Assembly (NCBI RefSeq): GCF_000506985.1
Contig: NZ_KI650980.1
Span: 930,001-994,000, forward strand
Source: Advenella kashmirensis W13003
GTDB lineage: Bacteria > Pseudomonadota > Gammaproteobacteria > Burkholderiales > Burkholderiaceae_B
Length of the DNA: 64,000 bases
Direction of reading: 5' to 3'
Shown: positions 35,951-46,035 of the stretch, piece by piece
Position numbering within the stretch: position 1 is the first letter of the stretch
How the letters are laid out: each line of letters begins with the position of its first letter
The notes under the pieces: generated by a model
What the model saw: only the letters and a program-made list of their open reading frames with translations
Database searches by the model: none
Told to the model about the DNA's origin: nothing
Made by a program: the position numbers and the translations under genes

Positions 35951-36077
35951 AAATCCTACAGGATTTGAGGCGACATTACCCTTAAGAATTACCCTTATCC
36001 TTGCGGCAGGCACGACCACTATTGCCGCAGTCACGCTGTAACCACAAATATATTTGGAGTGACATTACAAGTGTAAT
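35951..36077. promoter_or_regulatory. Cluster of candidate operators upstream of the TRAP operon
   Basis: Three ordered elements: dyad AAATCCT-ac-AGGATTT (35951-35966); direct repeat ATTACCCTTA at 35975 and 35988 (period 13); and dyad ATTACA-ag-TGTAAT (36064-36077). They lie 62-190 bp before the dctP-like start, in a gap without other function, so promoter control of the TRAP genes is the simplest reading. Confidence 0.45.
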
Positions 36078-36165
36078 TACTTGAGTCTGTTGAATTGAAC
36101 TGTTGTGAATTGACATCAGGCAACCGATCGCTTTCTGTCGTCTTGTTGTGCGCAATCGGCAGAGA

Positions 36166-37044
36166 CTACACGTCAAACAGGAGCGCCTGCAACGGCCTGT
36201 TCACGTCAAAATAGTCCAGTGAGTCAAGGCCGAAGTGGCCAGGATAGCTGGCCTGGGCAAAATACAGCCCGTCGGCCATAAACGTCGGCGCCGCCATCTT
36301 GCGATCGCATTGCGCAAGCACCTGCGCGATCCAGTCGGGCTCATGACGTCCCTTACCCACAAACAGCAGGCATCCCAGAATATTGCGTACCATATGATGC
36401 AAGAAAGCATTGGCACGCAATGTAAACACAAAAAAGGCGCCTTCCTGCACAATGTCCAGATGCTCGACCGTCCTGATGGGATTGGCCGCCTGGCATTGCG
36501 ATGAGCGAAAGCTGCTGAAATCGTGCTGCCCAACCAGGTATTTTGCAGCCTGCTGCATGGCGTTCAGATCCAGCGGATGAAAATCCCAGCCCGCACGCCC
36601 ATGCCAGTGTGGAGACAAAATGCGTTCATTCCTGAGCAGATACACATAAGTTCTGGATTGGGCAGAGAAACGGGCATGAAAATCCTCAGGCATCTGTCTG
36701 GCCCAGCGCACGGTAATCTCGGGTGGAAGGTGCGCGTTCACACCACGCACCCAGGATTCCATACGCCGATCGACCAGGGTATTGACGTGCACGACCTGGG
36801 CACGGGCATGGACGCCTGTATCCGTGCGTCCCGCGCATATTGTCGGGGTGGGTTCGCAGGTGAAGGCGGCCAATGCCTTTTCCAGCGTATCCTGCACCGT
36901 GCGTCCCCCCGGCTGCGTCTGCCAGCCAAGATAAGGCTTGCCATTATAGGCAACGCCCAGCGCGATGCGCCGGGTCGGCGGCTCGCCATCCGTTACTGCC
37001 GTGTGTTCAGGAACGGGTTGATGCGTCGGAGTCGGGTGCATCAA
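36166..37044 (-). CDS. truA: tRNA pseudouridine(38-40) synthase
   Basis: A 292-residue enzyme that makes pseudouridine at positions 38-40 of the anticodon arm. The catalytic Asp75 lies in [10 protein letters not shown]. Conserved pieces [10 protein letters not shown] and the late block [15 protein letters not shown] are present. The N-terminus has about 24 extra residues before the family core ([11 protein letters not shown]), and its first 38 bp overlap the end of the 71-codon gene upstream. That overlap could mean the true start is further in. Part of the asd-(fimV position)-truA operon. Confidence 0.95.
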   Translation of the reverse strand: MMHPTPTHQPVPEHTAVTDGEPPTRRIALGVAYNGKPYLGWQTQPGGRTVQDTLEKALAAFTCEPTPTICAGRTDTGVHARAQVVHVNTLVDRRMESWVRGVNAHLPPEITVRWARQMPEDFHARFSAQSRTYVYLLRNERILSPHWHGRAGWDFHPLDLNAMQQAAKYLVGQHDFSSFRSSQCQAANPIRTVEHLDIVQEGAFFVFTLRANAFLHHMVRNILGCLLFVGKGRHEPDWIAQVLAQCDRKMAAPTFMADGLYFAQASYPGHFGLDSLDYFDVNRPLQALLFDV

Positions 37045-37222
37045 GATCCAGATTGATTGATTTTAATTTTTGCTGGAAAGCGTCATAGCCCGGGCCGGAA
37101 GGAAGCCGTGCACGGCGGCGCTGGTCGCACCGCTGCATGATCAACAGACCCACGACGATGACCGCCAGTACAGCCAGCAGCCATAACGAAATATAGTTCG
37201 CGATCCAGGCGGGCAGTTCCAT
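37007..37222 (-). CDS. Small membrane protein at the FimV position
   Basis: A 71-residue protein: one membrane helix at about 10-29 ([18 protein letters not shown]), a basic patch (RCDQRRRAR), and a tail with [15 protein letters not shown]. In many betaproteobacteria a large FimV/HubP polar landmark protein is encoded between asd and truA. The helix followed by the LDL-rich acidic tail resembles the membrane-to-cytoplasm part of FimV, so I infer a drastically reduced remnant or a minimal relative. It starts 3 bp after asd and overlaps truA by 38 bp, so it belongs to that operon. Function unknown. Confidence 0.7.
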   Translation of the reverse strand: MELPAWIANYISLWLLAVLAVIVVGLLIMQRCDQRRRARLPSGPGYDAFQQKLKSINLDLDAPDSDASTRS

Positions 37223-37225
37223 GAT

Positions 37226-38356
37226 TTACAGTTCTCCAACACTGATACGCAGCATGCGGCGCAGTGGTTCGGCGGCACCCCACAGCAACTGGTCACCGAC
37301 GGTAAAGGCGCTCAGATACTCGGGCCCCATCGACATTTTGCGCAGACGGCCTACCGGGATATCCAATGTACCGGTGGTGGCAACCGGGGTCAGGTCCTGC
37401 ATGGTTTCATCACGAGTATTGGGAACCACTTTGACCCATTCGGTGCCTTCCTTGAGCATGTCGGTGATCTCATCGATCGACACATCTTTTTTCAATTTGA
37501 TAGTCAGCGCCTGGCTGTGGCAACGCATGGCGCCAATCCGAACACACAGGCCGTCGATTGGAATAGGCGCACTGCCAAACCCTTCGCCGCGCCCCAGAAT
37601 TTTGTTGGTTTCAGCTTCGGCTTTCCATTCTTCGCGGGACTGCCCGTTGCCCAGGTCTTTGTCAATCCAGGGAATCAGACTGCCGCCCAGCGGGACACCG
37701 AACATGTCACGGGGCAGATTTGCGTCCTGCTGTTTTGCCAGTACCTGACGGTCAATTTCCAGAATCGCAGATGCAGGATCATCCAGCAATGGCCGGACGG
37801 CTTCGTTAAGCAGGCCGAACTGTGTGAGCAGTTCGCGCATATGCTGGGCGCCACCGCCAGAGGCCGCCTGGTAGGTCATGCTGGTCATCCAGTCGATCAG
37901 ATCGTGCTTGAACAGACCTGCCAGCCCCATAAGCATGCAGCTGACCGTGCAGTTGCCGCCTACGAAATCCTTGACGCCTTTGGCGACGGCAGTATCGATA
38001 ACACTGCGGTTGACCGGATCCAGCACAATAACGGCATTGTCTTTCATGCGCAGGGTGCTGGCCGCGTCGATCCAGACGCCGTCCCAGCCTGCACTGCGCA
38101 GTTTGCCGTGCACCTGTGTCGTATAGTCGCCCCCCTGGGCGGTCACAATAATTGGCAGCTTCTTCAGTGAGTCAATATCGTTGGCGTCCTGCAGCGGACC
38201 GGCACCGTCGGCCCAGGCGGGTGCCTTGCCGCCGGCATTGCTCGTGGAAAAAAAGACCGGATTGATAAAGGCGAAGTCGCCCTCATCGCGCATGCGCTGC
38301 ATAAGCACGGAACCCACCATTCCGCGCCACCCGACAAAACCCACTGACTGTGACAT
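37226..38356 (-). CDS. asd: Aspartate-semialdehyde dehydrogenase
   Basis: A 376-residue NADPH-dependent enzyme that reduces aspartyl phosphate to the semialdehyde, the branch point to lysine, threonine and methionine. The NADP loop is [10 protein letters not shown], the catalytic Cys136 lies in GGNCTVSCM, and the acid/base His is in [11 protein letters not shown]. Length fits the gram-negative form. It supplies the dap genes and thrB elsewhere in the window. Upstream AT-rich repeats may form its control region. Confidence 0.96.
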   Translation of the reverse strand: MSQSVGFVGWRGMVGSVLMQRMRDEGDFAFINPVFFSTSNAGGKAPAWADGAGPLQDANDIDSLKKLPIIVTAQGGDYTTQVHGKLRSAGWDGVWIDAASTLRMKDNAVIVLDPVNRSVIDTAVAKGVKDFVGGNCTVSCMLMGLAGLFKHDLIDWMTSMTYQAASGGGAQHMRELLTQFGLLNEAVRPLLDDPASAILEIDRQVLAKQQDANLPRDMFGVPLGGSLIPWIDKDLGNGQSREEWKAEAETNKILGRGEGFGSAPIPIDGLCVRIGAMRCHSQALTIKLKKDVSIDEITDMLKEGTEWVKVVPNTRDETMQDLTPVATTGTLDIPVGRLRKMSMGPEYLSAFTVGDQLLWGAAEPLRRMLRISVGEL

Positions 38357-38398
38357 GATTTCCTTACCTGATTCTGTGAACTGATTCTATAAACTGGT

Positions 38399-38444
38399 TA
38401 TATCAAGCTGGTATATATAAATGAGGTTGATATAGGTTGATATA
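38399..38444. repeat. TTGATATA repeats upstream of asd
   Basis: TTGATATA occurs at 38427 and 38437 (period 10), with an inverted copy TATATCAA at 38399. The AT-rich stretch lies 43-88 bp before the asd start. One helical turn between the direct copies fits cooperative binding of a regulator; function inferred. Confidence 0.45.
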
Positions 38445-38525
38445 TAAAGCTGAAAAACAAAGTCGAAATAAAACGATTTCCTGAAAATCAAAAAACCGCA
38501 TTTCCTGAAAATGCAAACTGCCATA

Positions 38526-38555
38526 GCGGATCGCACGACTGATCGCGCGATCCGC
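38526..38555. other. Inverted repeat between leuB and asd
   Basis: Perfect 9-bp stem GCGGATCGC/GCGATCCGC with a 12-base loop, 42 bp past the leuB stop. No T-run follows leftward. It could end or protect the leu transcript. Confidence 0.4.
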
Positions 38556-38596
38556 CATTATGACGGCCATATAAGTGACTGAATCTTATAACTATA

Positions 38597-39673
38597 TCAG
38601 TTTAAAGCCTTTAATACGGCATCACCCATTTGAGAAGTGGAAACTTTTGTGGTGCCCGCTTCGAAAATGTCGGCTGTGCGCAACCCTTGTTCCAGCACTG
38701 CTTTGACTGCATTTTCTACGCGGTCGGCCGCTGCTGCCTCGTTCAGGGAGTAACGGAGCAGCATGGCCGCAGACAGGATCGTCGCCAATGGATTGGCAAT
38801 ATTTTTGCCGGCGATGTCCGGGGCTGAGCCGTGGCTGGGTTCATACAGACCCTGATTCGAAGCATTGAGTGAGGCTGAAGGCAGCATGCCGATCGAACCC
38901 GTCAGCATGGCAGCTTCATCGGACAGGATATCGCCGAAAATATTGCCGGTGACAATAACGTCAAATTCCTTGGGCGCGCGCACTAGCTGCATGGCGGCAT
39001 TATCGATATACATATGGGACAGTTCCACATCCGGATAATCTTTGGCCACATCAATCATGATGTCACGCCAGAACTGCGAGGTTTCCAGTACATTGGCCTT
39101 GTCCACGCTGCACAGCTTTTTGTTGCGCTTTTGTGCTGACTCAAACCCGACGCGCGCAATGCGACGCACCTCGGATTCAGCGTAACGCATGGTGTCGAAA
39201 CCTTCCCGTTCTCCCTTGAACTCACCTTCCTGTACTTCACGCACGCCGCGTGGCTTGCCGAAATAGATGTCACCGGTAAGTTCGCGAATGATCAGGATAT
39301 CCAGGCCCGAGACGATTTCGGGCTTGAGTGATGAGGCATTGGCCAGTTGCGGATACAGAATGGCCGGACGCAGATTGGCGAACAGGCCCAGATTTTTGCG
39401 CAGTCCGAGAATCGCCTGCTCGGGGCGGTGTTCGCGGGGCAGCGAGTCGTATTTCCAGTCTCCGACGGCACCAAACAGAATGGCGTTGCTTCGCTTGGCC
39501 AGCGCCAGTGTAGCTTCAGGCAAAGGATGACCGTGCTGATCATAGGCGGTGCCGCCGACCGGGGCCTGCTCCATGGTCAGATCCAGATTCAGCGCCCCCA
39601 GGACGCGCTGCGCCTGTTCGACGATTTCGTGACCGATGCCATCACCGGGAAGAACTGCAATTGTGTGTGTCAT
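38597..39673 (-). CDS. leuB: 3-isopropylmalate dehydrogenase
   Basis: A 358-residue NAD-dependent decarboxylating dehydrogenase that gives 2-oxoisocaproate in leucine synthesis. It starts [17 protein letters not shown]; the substrate region includes [13 protein letters not shown] and [14 protein letters not shown], and the metal-binding Asp lies in [13 protein letters not shown]. Full length. Third gene of leuC-leuD-leuB, 27 bp behind leuD. Confidence 0.97.
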   Translation of the reverse strand: MTHTIAVLPGDGIGHEIVEQAQRVLGALNLDLTMEQAPVGGTAYDQHGHPLPEATLALAKRSNAILFGAVGDWKYDSLPREHRPEQAILGLRKNLGLFANLRPAILYPQLANASSLKPEIVSGLDILIIRELTGDIYFGKPRGVREVQEGEFKGEREGFDTMRYAESEVRRIARVGFESAQKRNKKLCSVDKANVLETSQFWRDIMIDVAKDYPDVELSHMYIDNAAMQLVRAPKEFDVIVTGNIFGDILSDEAAMLTGSIGMLPSASLNASNQGLYEPSHGSAPDIAGKNIANPLATILSAAMLLRYSLNEAAAADRVENAVKAVLEQGLRTADIFEAGTTKVSTSQMGDAVLKALN

Positions 39674-39700
39674 AACGCGAATGTCTCTGTTGATTGGGAT

Positions 39701-40357
39701 TTAACGGGACAGGCCAGTGCTGCCTTCGAGCCAGGGATGGCGGGCCAGTCGCTCGGCCTCGAAGGCCCGGATCTGGTCGGAGCGGCGCAAGGTCAGGCCG
39801 ATATCGTCAAACCCGTTAAGCAGGCAGTATTTGCGAAACGCATCCACATCAAAGCCCAGCTCCCGTCCTTCGGGCGTAATCACGACCTGGCGTTCCAGAT
39901 CGATGCGTAATTTGTAGCCGTTGAACGCACGCACCTCATCAAACAGTCGCGCCACCTCCAGTTCCGACAGCACAATGGGCAACAACCCGTTTTTGAAGCT
40001 GTTGTTAAAGAAAATGTCGGCATACGAAGGCGCAATAATGGCCTTGAATCCGTATTGAGTCAGGGCCCATGGTGCGTGCTCGCGGCTTGAACCACAACCG
40101 AAATTTTTGCGGGCTAGCAACACGCTGGCACCCTGGTAGCGCGGCTGGTTCAGCACGAACTCGGGGTTGACCGGGCGCTTGCTGTTATCCATGCCCGGCT
40201 CGCCATGATCCAGATAGCGCAATTCGTCAAACAGATTGGGACCAAAGCCGGAGCGCTTGATGGACTTGAGGAACTGCTTTGGAATGATCAGGTCGGTGTC
40301 CACATTCTCGCGATCCAGCGGTGCGACCAACCCTTCATGAATGGTAAATGCTTCCAT
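39701..40357 (-). CDS. leuD: 3-isopropylmalate dehydratase, small subunit
   Basis: A 218-residue swivel-domain subunit that, with LeuC, isomerises 2- to 3-isopropylmalate. Conserved blocks are [19 protein letters not shown] and the substrate loop [15 protein letters not shown]. Length is normal. It begins 4 bp after leuC, so the two subunits are co-translated. Confidence 0.97.
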   Translation of the reverse strand: MEAFTIHEGLVAPLDRENVDTDLIIPKQFLKSIKRSGFGPNLFDELRYLDHGEPGMDNSKRPVNPEFVLNQPRYQGASVLLARKNFGCGSSREHAPWALTQYGFKAIIAPSYADIFFNNSFKNGLLPIVLSELEVARLFDEVRAFNGYKLRIDLERQVVITPEGRELGFDVDAFRKYCLLNGFDDIGLTLRRSDQIRAFEAERLARHPWLEGSTGLSR

Positions 40358-40361
40358 GATG

Positions 40362-41765
40362 TTATCCTAATTTTCTGACGTCGACAAAATGACCGGCAAT
40401 GGCGGCAGCCGCAGCCATGGCGGGGCTGACCAGGTGGGTGCGCCCCCCCTGCCCCTGACGGCCTTCGAAGTTGCGGTTGGAGGTCGAAGCGCAACGTTCA
40501 CCCGGCTCCAGGCGATCGGCGTTCATGGCCAGACACATGGAGCACCCGGGCTCGCGCCACTCGAAACCGGCGTCGACAAAAATTTTGTCCAGGCCTTCCT
40601 TTTCTGCCTGTTGCTTGACCAGCCCCGAACCGGGCACCACCATGGCCTGGATCACATTGGACGCAACGCGGCGTCCGCGTGCCACCTTGGCCGCAGCACG
40701 CAGGTCTTCTATACGCGAATTGGTACAGGAACCGATAAATACACGATCCACGCGCACATCGGAAATGGGCGTGTTGGGTTTAAGGCCCATATATTCCAGC
40801 GCCCGTTCCATGCCGTTGCGCCTGACGTCATCTTTTTCACGGTCAGGGTCGGGAACGCGGTCTTCAATGGACAGCACCATCTCGGGCGATGTGCCCCAGG
40901 TGACCTGCGGGCGTACCTGACGCGCATCGATCTCAATGATTTTGTCAAATTTCGCGCCCGGATCCGAATGCAACGTCTTCCAGTACGCCACGGCCTGATC
41001 CCACAACACGCCTGAGGGCGAGTACGGACGGTTCTTGAAGTATTGGATGGTTTTATCATCTACGGCAACCATGCCCGAACGGGCGCCGGCTTCAATCGCC
41101 ATATTGCAGACCGTCATGCGCCCTTCCATAGACAGATCACTCACGGCCTTGCCGGCAAACTCAATAGCATGGCCCGTTCCGCCCGCCGTACCGATCACGC
41201 CGATGATATACAGAACCAGGTCTTTGGCGGTACAGCCAAAAGGCAGATCCCCATTAACGCGGATCAGCATGTTCTTGTTTTTCTTCATCAACAGTGTCTG
41301 AGTAGCCAGAACGTGTTCGACTTCAGAGGTACCGATACCGAAGGCCAGCGCGCCCATCGCGCCATGGGTGCTGGTATGCGAATCGCCGCAAACCACGGTC
41401 ATGCCAGGCAAGGTTGCACCCTGCTCGGGCCCGATCACATGCACGATGCCCTGGCGCAAATCATTCATGCGAAACTCGGTCACGCCATAGGTTTCGCAGT
41501 TCTTATCCAAGGTATCGACCTGCAGTTTAGATACGGGATCACTGATACCCTGTGCGCGACCCAGCGTCGGCACGTTATGATCGGCGACCGCCAGATTGGC
41601 AGAGAGCCGCCAGGGTTTGCGCTCGGCCAGCGTCAGACCTTCGAAGGCCTGGGGGCTGGTCACTTCATGCAGTAAATGACGGTCAATGTACAACAGACAG
41701 GTGCCGTCCTCTTCCTGGTGCACCACATGGGCATCCCAGAGTTTATCGTAAAGGGTCTGAGCCAA
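40362..41765 (-). CDS. leuC: 3-isopropylmalate dehydratase, large subunit
   Basis: A 467-residue aconitase-family iron-sulfur subunit. The 4Fe-4S ligands are in [13 protein letters not shown] and [11 protein letters not shown]. The first in-frame ATG (41810) would add a 15-residue lead that does not match the family. A TTG at 41765, with AGGAGAACA just ahead, gives the normal start (M)[14 protein letters not shown] and the usual length, so I assign TTG. A rare start codon here could lower translation of the first leu gene. Confidence 0.95.
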   Translation of the reverse strand: MAQTLYDKLWDAHVVHQEEDGTCLLYIDRHLLHEVTSPQAFEGLTLAERKPWRLSANLAVADHNVPTLGRAQGISDPVSKLQVDTLDKNCETYGVTEFRMNDLRQGIVHVIGPEQGATLPGMTVVCGDSHTSTHGAMGALAFGIGTSEVEHVLATQTLLMKKNKNMLIRVNGDLPFGCTAKDLVLYIIGVIGTAGGTGHAIEFAGKAVSDLSMEGRMTVCNMAIEAGARSGMVAVDDKTIQYFKNRPYSPSGVLWDQAVAYWKTLHSDPGAKFDKIIEIDARQVRPQVTWGTSPEMVLSIEDRVPDPDREKDDVRRNGMERALEYMGLKPNTPISDVRVDRVFIGSCTNSRIEDLRAAAKVARGRRVASNVIQAMVVPGSGLVKQQAEKEGLDKIFVDAGFEWREPGCSMCLAMNADRLEPGERCASTSNRNFEGRQGQGGRTHLVSPAMAAAAAIAGHFVDVRKLG

Positions 41766-42117
41766 AATGTTCTCCTGAAAACGAATAAGCGCATTCGCCC
41801 GCCTTTGCATGCTAACGTGATGACTGGTGGTTGATGTCGATTACCGGTCGTTGCCGCTGGCTGGGCGTTGCTGTTGCCCCCCGGTATGGCCAGGAGACAG
41901 CGTCAATTGCCATACCTGTATTATGGACAAATCCGTTGCGTTAACAAGCCCATATATTATACTGGTATCAATACTACTATATTAGCCGTATTATCCGGTG
42001 CAACGTGCCAGGAAACGTCCGGATCAATCTGTCACAGGGGCTTACCCGCACGATTCCTTACAAAGCAGAAAAATATCCATATTGTGAGTAGAATAGGCTA
42101 TCCATATGGAGAAACCT
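41766..42117. other. Divergent promoter region between leuC and the transaminase gene
   Basis: This 352-bp gap contains AT-rich stretches around 41945-41990 with several TATATT/TATTAT-like hexamers, fit for two divergent promoters. I find no Leu-codon-rich leader peptide or T-box-like element. An open frame on the plus strand through it overlaps the transaminase in another frame and is not supported. Confidence 0.4.
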
Positions 42118-43437
42118 ATGACGACCGAGACCCCCGACCTGACCCATTTGTGGATGCCTTTTACGGCCAACCGACGTTTCAAGGAAGCGCCGCGATTGCT
42201 GGCTTCGGCAAAAGGAATGTATTACACCAGCACAGACGGCCGCCAGATTCTGGACGGTTGCGCCGGCCTGTGGTGTGTCAACGCCGGGCATTGCCGCGAG
42301 CCCATCGCCCAGGCAATCGCCACGCAAGTGTCCACGCTGGATTACGCACCCAGTTTCCAAATGGGCCATCCACTGGCATTCAAGGCAGCCACCGCCGTCG
42401 CTGCGCTCATGCCGACCGGCATGCAACGCATTTTCTTTACCAACTCCGGGTCTGAATCGGTCGATACCGCACTGAAAATCGCCCTGGCGTACCATCGGGC
42501 CAATGGCCAGCCCCAGCGTACCCGGCTGATCGGGCGCGAACGCGGCTATCACGGCGTTGGTTTCGGTGGCATTTCGGTCGGGGGAATCAGCCCGAATCGC
42601 AAGGCCTTTTCCAACTCCCTGCTGCCAAACGTCGATCATCTGCCCCACACCCATAACCTGGAGCATAACGCCTTTAGCAAGGGGCAGCCTGCCTGGGGCG
42701 CCCATTTGGCTGACGAGCTGGAACGCATCGTTGCCCTGCATGATGCATCCACCATTGCCGCCGTGATTGTCGAACCCATGGCCGGCTCGACAGGCGTGCT
42801 GATTCCACCCGAGGGCTATCTTCAACGCCTGCGTGAAATCACCCACAAGCACGGCATTCTGCTGATTTTCGACGAAGTCATCACCGGTTTCGGTCGCTTG
42901 GGCGCCAATACGGCCAGTGATTATTTTGGTGTGACGCCAGACATACTGACCATGGCCAAGGGGATCAGCAACGCAGCGGTGCCCGCTGGTGCGGTTGCAG
43001 TCAACAACACTTTATACGATACCGTCATCAACGCAGGCGACAATGGCATTGAGCTGTTTCACGGCTATACCTACTCCGGGCACCCCCTGGCCATGGCGGC
43101 TATTACTGCGGCACTCGAGTTATATCAATCAGAGCATATTTTCGATAACGCACGCACGCTCTCTCCTGCGTTCGAAGCGGCAGCCCATGGCATGAACGGC
43201 CTGCCCAATGTCATAGACGTGCGCAATCTGGGAATTGTGGCAGGCGTCGAACTGGCGCCGCGCAAAGATGCACCGGGCGCACGTGCGGCCGAGGTGTTCC
43301 AGCGCTGTTACGACGCAGGCGTTCTGTTGCGCTACACCGGCGACACCATTGCGATTTCACCGCCGCTGATTATCAGCCAGGAACAAATCGGTACCATTTT
43401 TGATGTGCTCGGCAAAGCCATCAGTGAAACGGCATAA
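42118..43437 (+). CDS. Omega-amino acid--pyruvate aminotransferase (beta-alanine type)
   Basis: A 439-residue class III PLP transaminase. The PLP lysine is Lys281 in LTMAKGISNAAVP; FDEVITGFGR holds the pyridine-binding Asp; the substrate-side pieces HLWMPFTANRRF, NSGSESVDTALK and GYHGVGFGG match beta-alanine:pyruvate transaminases. An ATG four codons earlier is possible, but ATG 42118 has GGAGAAAC ahead. It converts beta-alanine or other omega-amines to the semialdehyde, with pyruvate as acceptor. No malonate-semialdehyde dehydrogenase gene is adjacent. Confidence 0.92.
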   Translation: MTTETPDLTHLWMPFTANRRFKEAPRLLASAKGMYYTSTDGRQILDGCAGLWCVNAGHCREPIAQAIATQVSTLDYAPSFQMGHPLAFKAATAVAALMPTGMQRIFFTNSGSESVDTALKIALAYHRANGQPQRTRLIGRERGYHGVGFGGISVGGISPNRKAFSNSLLPNVDHLPHTHNLEHNAFSKGQPAWGAHLADELERIVALHDASTIAAVIVEPMAGSTGVLIPPEGYLQRLREITHKHGILLIFDEVITGFGRLGANTASDYFGVTPDILTMAKGISNAAVPAGAVAVNNTLYDTVINAGDNGIELFHGYTYSGHPLAMAAITAALELYQSEHIFDNARTLSPAFEAAAHGMNGLPNVIDVRNLGIVAGVELAPRKDAPGARAAEVFQRCYDAGVLLRYTGDTIAISPPLIISQEQIGTIFDVLGKAISETA

Positions 43438-43464
43438 CGTGCGCGGCACGCATCGTTTGACAAC

Positions 43465-43482
43465 ATCCCGTCACTGCGGGAT
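43465..43482 (+). terminator. Weak hairpin after the transaminase gene
   Basis: Stem ATCCCG/CGGGAT with a 6-base loop, 28 bp past the stop. No T-run, so at best a Rho-assisted site. Confidence 0.3.
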
Positions 43483-43553
43483 TCTGCGAATGGGCTGCCG
43501 CTGCGATTCACGTTACACTCATCAACCAGCATTTTTATACTTTTAATTGAAAC

Positions 43554-44882
43554 ATGATCACTCTTAACGATACACATCAGGCGGACCTTACCAGTTGGGT
43601 AGACAGCGCTAACGTCACCGGCAATGGTTTTCCGATCCAGAACCTGCCCTTTGCCTCGTTTCGCCGACGCGGATCGGGCGAAGCGTTCCGCCCCGGTGTC
43701 GGCATCGGCAATCAGATCGTTGATCTGTCCCGCCTTTATGACCTGAACCTGTTCACCGACAAGGCGCAACAGGCGCTTGAAGCCTGCCAGGGCATTCAGC
43801 TCAATGGCCTGATGGCATTGGGACAGCCATACTGGTCGGCCTTGCGCCTGGCGCTGTCGCAGGCGTTGCGCGTCGGTTCCGCGCACGAAGAGGCCATTCG
43901 TCCCCTGCTGGTTGCCCAGGATGAAGCCGAATTTATCACCCCTTCACGCATCGGCGATTACACCGACTTCTACATTTCCGTGCATCACGCCACTGCCGTC
44001 GGCAAACAGTTCCGCCCGGACAACCCGCTGCTGCCCAACTACAAATGGGTGCCTATCGGTTATCACGGCCGGGCTTCCAGCATCGCCGTATCCGGCCAGG
44101 CGTTCCCGCGTCCGGTCGGTCAGACCAAACCCAAGAACGAAGGCGATGCGCCCGATTTCGGTCCGTGCAAGCGGCTGGACTACGAACTGGAACTGGGCAT
44201 CTTCGTGGGCGAAGGCAACGAACAGGGTCAGCGCATTGAAATCGAACAGGCCGACAAGCATATTTTCGGCTTCTGCATTTTGAACGACTGGTCGGCCCGT
44301 GATCTGCAAGCATGGGAATATGTGCCATTAGGCCCGTTCCTGGCCAAGAATTTTGCGTCCACCATTTCCCCCTGGATCGTGACCCAGGAGGCACTGGAGC
44401 CGTTCCGCTGCGCGTTTGCCCACCCGGCCGACGATCCCCAGCCCTTGCCCTATCTGAGCTCACAGGCCAATGCCGAAGGCGGTGCCTACGATATTCAATT
44501 GCAGGTGCAACTGACCACGCAACAGTCGCGCGACAGCGGTCAGCCCGCGTTTACGCTGGCCGACAGCAATTTCAAGGAAGCTTACTGGACCGCTGCGCAA
44601 CTGATTACGCATCACACGGTCAACGGCTGCAATCTGCAACCGGGCGATCTGCTGGGCTCCGGCACGCTTTCCGGCCCGGATGCCGCTCAGGCGGGTTCCC
44701 TGCTGGAACTGACAGACGCAGGCAAAAAGCCAATCACCCTCCCCTGGGGTGAAAGCCGCAGTTTTCTTGAAGACGGAGATGAAATCATTATGAAGGCCGT
44801 CTGCAAAAAAGAAGGCTACCCCGATATTTCGTTTGGCAGCGTCTCTGGTTCGGTGCTCAAGGCCAATTTCAAAACGGCTTAA
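43554..44882 (+). CDS. fahA: Fumarylacetoacetase
   Basis: A 442-residue hydrolase that splits fumarylacetoacetate into fumarate and acetoacetate, the last step of tyrosine/homogentisate breakdown. It has the N-terminal SH3-like domain (FPIQNLPFASFRRRG) and the catalytic domain with DYTDFYISVHHAT, YELELGIFVGEGN, NDWSARDLQAWE and GPFLAKNFASTISPW. Length fits the eukaryote-like FahA form. Homogentisate dioxygenase and maleylacetoacetate isomerase, the usual neighbours, are not in this window, so the pathway is split or partly elsewhere. Confidence 0.95.
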   Translation: MITLNDTHQADLTSWVDSANVTGNGFPIQNLPFASFRRRGSGEAFRPGVGIGNQIVDLSRLYDLNLFTDKAQQALEACQGIQLNGLMALGQPYWSALRLALSQALRVGSAHEEAIRPLLVAQDEAEFITPSRIGDYTDFYISVHHATAVGKQFRPDNPLLPNYKWVPIGYHGRASSIAVSGQAFPRPVGQTKPKNEGDAPDFGPCKRLDYELELGIFVGEGNEQGQRIEIEQADKHIFGFCILNDWSARDLQAWEYVPLGPFLAKNFASTISPWIVTQEALEPFRCAFAHPADDPQPLPYLSSQANAEGGAYDIQLQVQLTTQQSRDSGQPAFTLADSNFKEAYWTAAQLITHHTVNGCNLQPGDLLGSGTLSGPDAAQAGSLLELTDAGKKPITLPWGESRSFLEDGDEIIMKAVCKKEGYPDISFGSVSGSVLKANFKTA

Positions 44883-44904
44883 GCGTAACGGCTCTTATCA
44901 ATGC

Positions 44905-45960
44905 TCAACGATAGGCTTGCTGGCGCAAGGCGTGGTCAATCAGCACCAGTGCCAGCAATGCCTCGGCGATGGGCGTGGCGCGGATGCCGACGCAGGGATC
45001 GTGACGACCCAGTGTTTGCACCATGACCGGCTCGCCTGCGCGGTTGACCGACTTGCGCTCAATGCGGATGCTGGAAGTCGGTTTGATGGCCAGCGATACC
45101 GTGATGTCCTGCCCTGTTGAAATGCCGCCCAGTATGCCCCCGGCGTGATTGCTCAGATAGCCTTCGGGCGTAAGTTCATCGCCGTGCTCGGAACCCCGTT
45201 GCGTAACGCACCCGAACCCGGCGCCAATCGACACGCCTTTAACAGCATTCAGGCCCATCATGGCGAATGCAATATCGGCGTCCAGCCTGTCATACAGAGG
45301 TTCGCCCCAGCCGGCTGGCAGACCCTGTGCGACCACTTCAATCCGTGCACCGATGGAGTCGCCGTCCTTGCGCAACTGATCCATAAAGGCTTCAAGTTGC
45401 GGGACAACCGATGCATCGGCGGCGTAAAACGGATTATGTCCGACTTCATCCCAGGACTGGAATGGAATCTCAATCGGCCCGAGCTGGCTCATATATCCAC
45501 GAATGACCGTGCCGAATTTTTCACTCAGCCATTTTTTTGCAATGGCTCCGGCCGCTACCGTAGGGGCTGTCAGGCGTGCCGACGAACGGCCGCCGCCACG
45601 CGGATCACGGATGCCATATTTTTCCCAGTAGGTACGATCAGCATGCCCGGGACGAAAGGTGTCGGCAATGGCCGAATAGTCCTTGCTGCGCTGGTCCTGA
45701 TTGCGGATCAGCAGACCAATGGCGGTGCCGGTCGTTTTGCCCTCATACACGCCGGACAGGATCTCGACCGTGTCGGGTTCCTGTCGCTGCGTAACATGAC
45801 GCGAGGTACCGGGGCGCCGCCGATCCAGTTCAATCTGGATATCCTGTTCAGACAGCGACATACCGGCCGGACAGCCGTCAATGACACAACCGATGGCCGG
45901 TCCGTGGGACTCACCGAAATTGGTGACCGAAAAAAGTTTGCCTAATGTGTTACCCGACAT
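44905..45960 (-). CDS. aroC: Chorismate synthase
   Basis: A 351-residue FMN-dependent lyase that makes chorismate from EPSP, the shared precursor of aromatic amino acids. Marks are [18 protein letters not shown], the FMN-site block [17 protein letters not shown] and the late Arg/Asp motif [15 protein letters not shown]. Full length. Convergent with fahA at a 22-bp gap. It supplies trpF's pathway among others. Confidence 0.97.
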   Translation of the reverse strand: MSGNTLGKLFSVTNFGESHGPAIGCVIDGCPAGMSLSEQDIQIELDRRRPGTSRHVTQRQEPDTVEILSGVYEGKTTGTAIGLLIRNQDQRSKDYSAIADTFRPGHADRTYWEKYGIRDPRGGGRSSARLTAPTVAAGAIAKKWLSEKFGTVIRGYMSQLGPIEIPFQSWDEVGHNPFYAADASVVPQLEAFMDQLRKDGDSIGARIEVVAQGLPAGWGEPLYDRLDADIAFAMMGLNAVKGVSIGAGFGCVTQRGSEHGDELTPEGYLSNHAGGILGGISTGQDITVSLAIKPTSSIRIERKSVNRAGEPVMVQTLGRHDPCVGIRATPIAEALLALVLIDHALRQQAYR

Positions 45961-46035
45961 CGCTTATCCAGGAAAAATGAGATGCAAGCCCGTTACAGAA
46001 CGGAAGAAGTACGAAAGAATACCAGAAACTGCCGG

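Noticed and set aside
41868-42455. Possible 195-codon gene across the leuC-transaminase gap
   Set aside because: Most of it is the transaminase gene read in another frame; the first part has no coding character.
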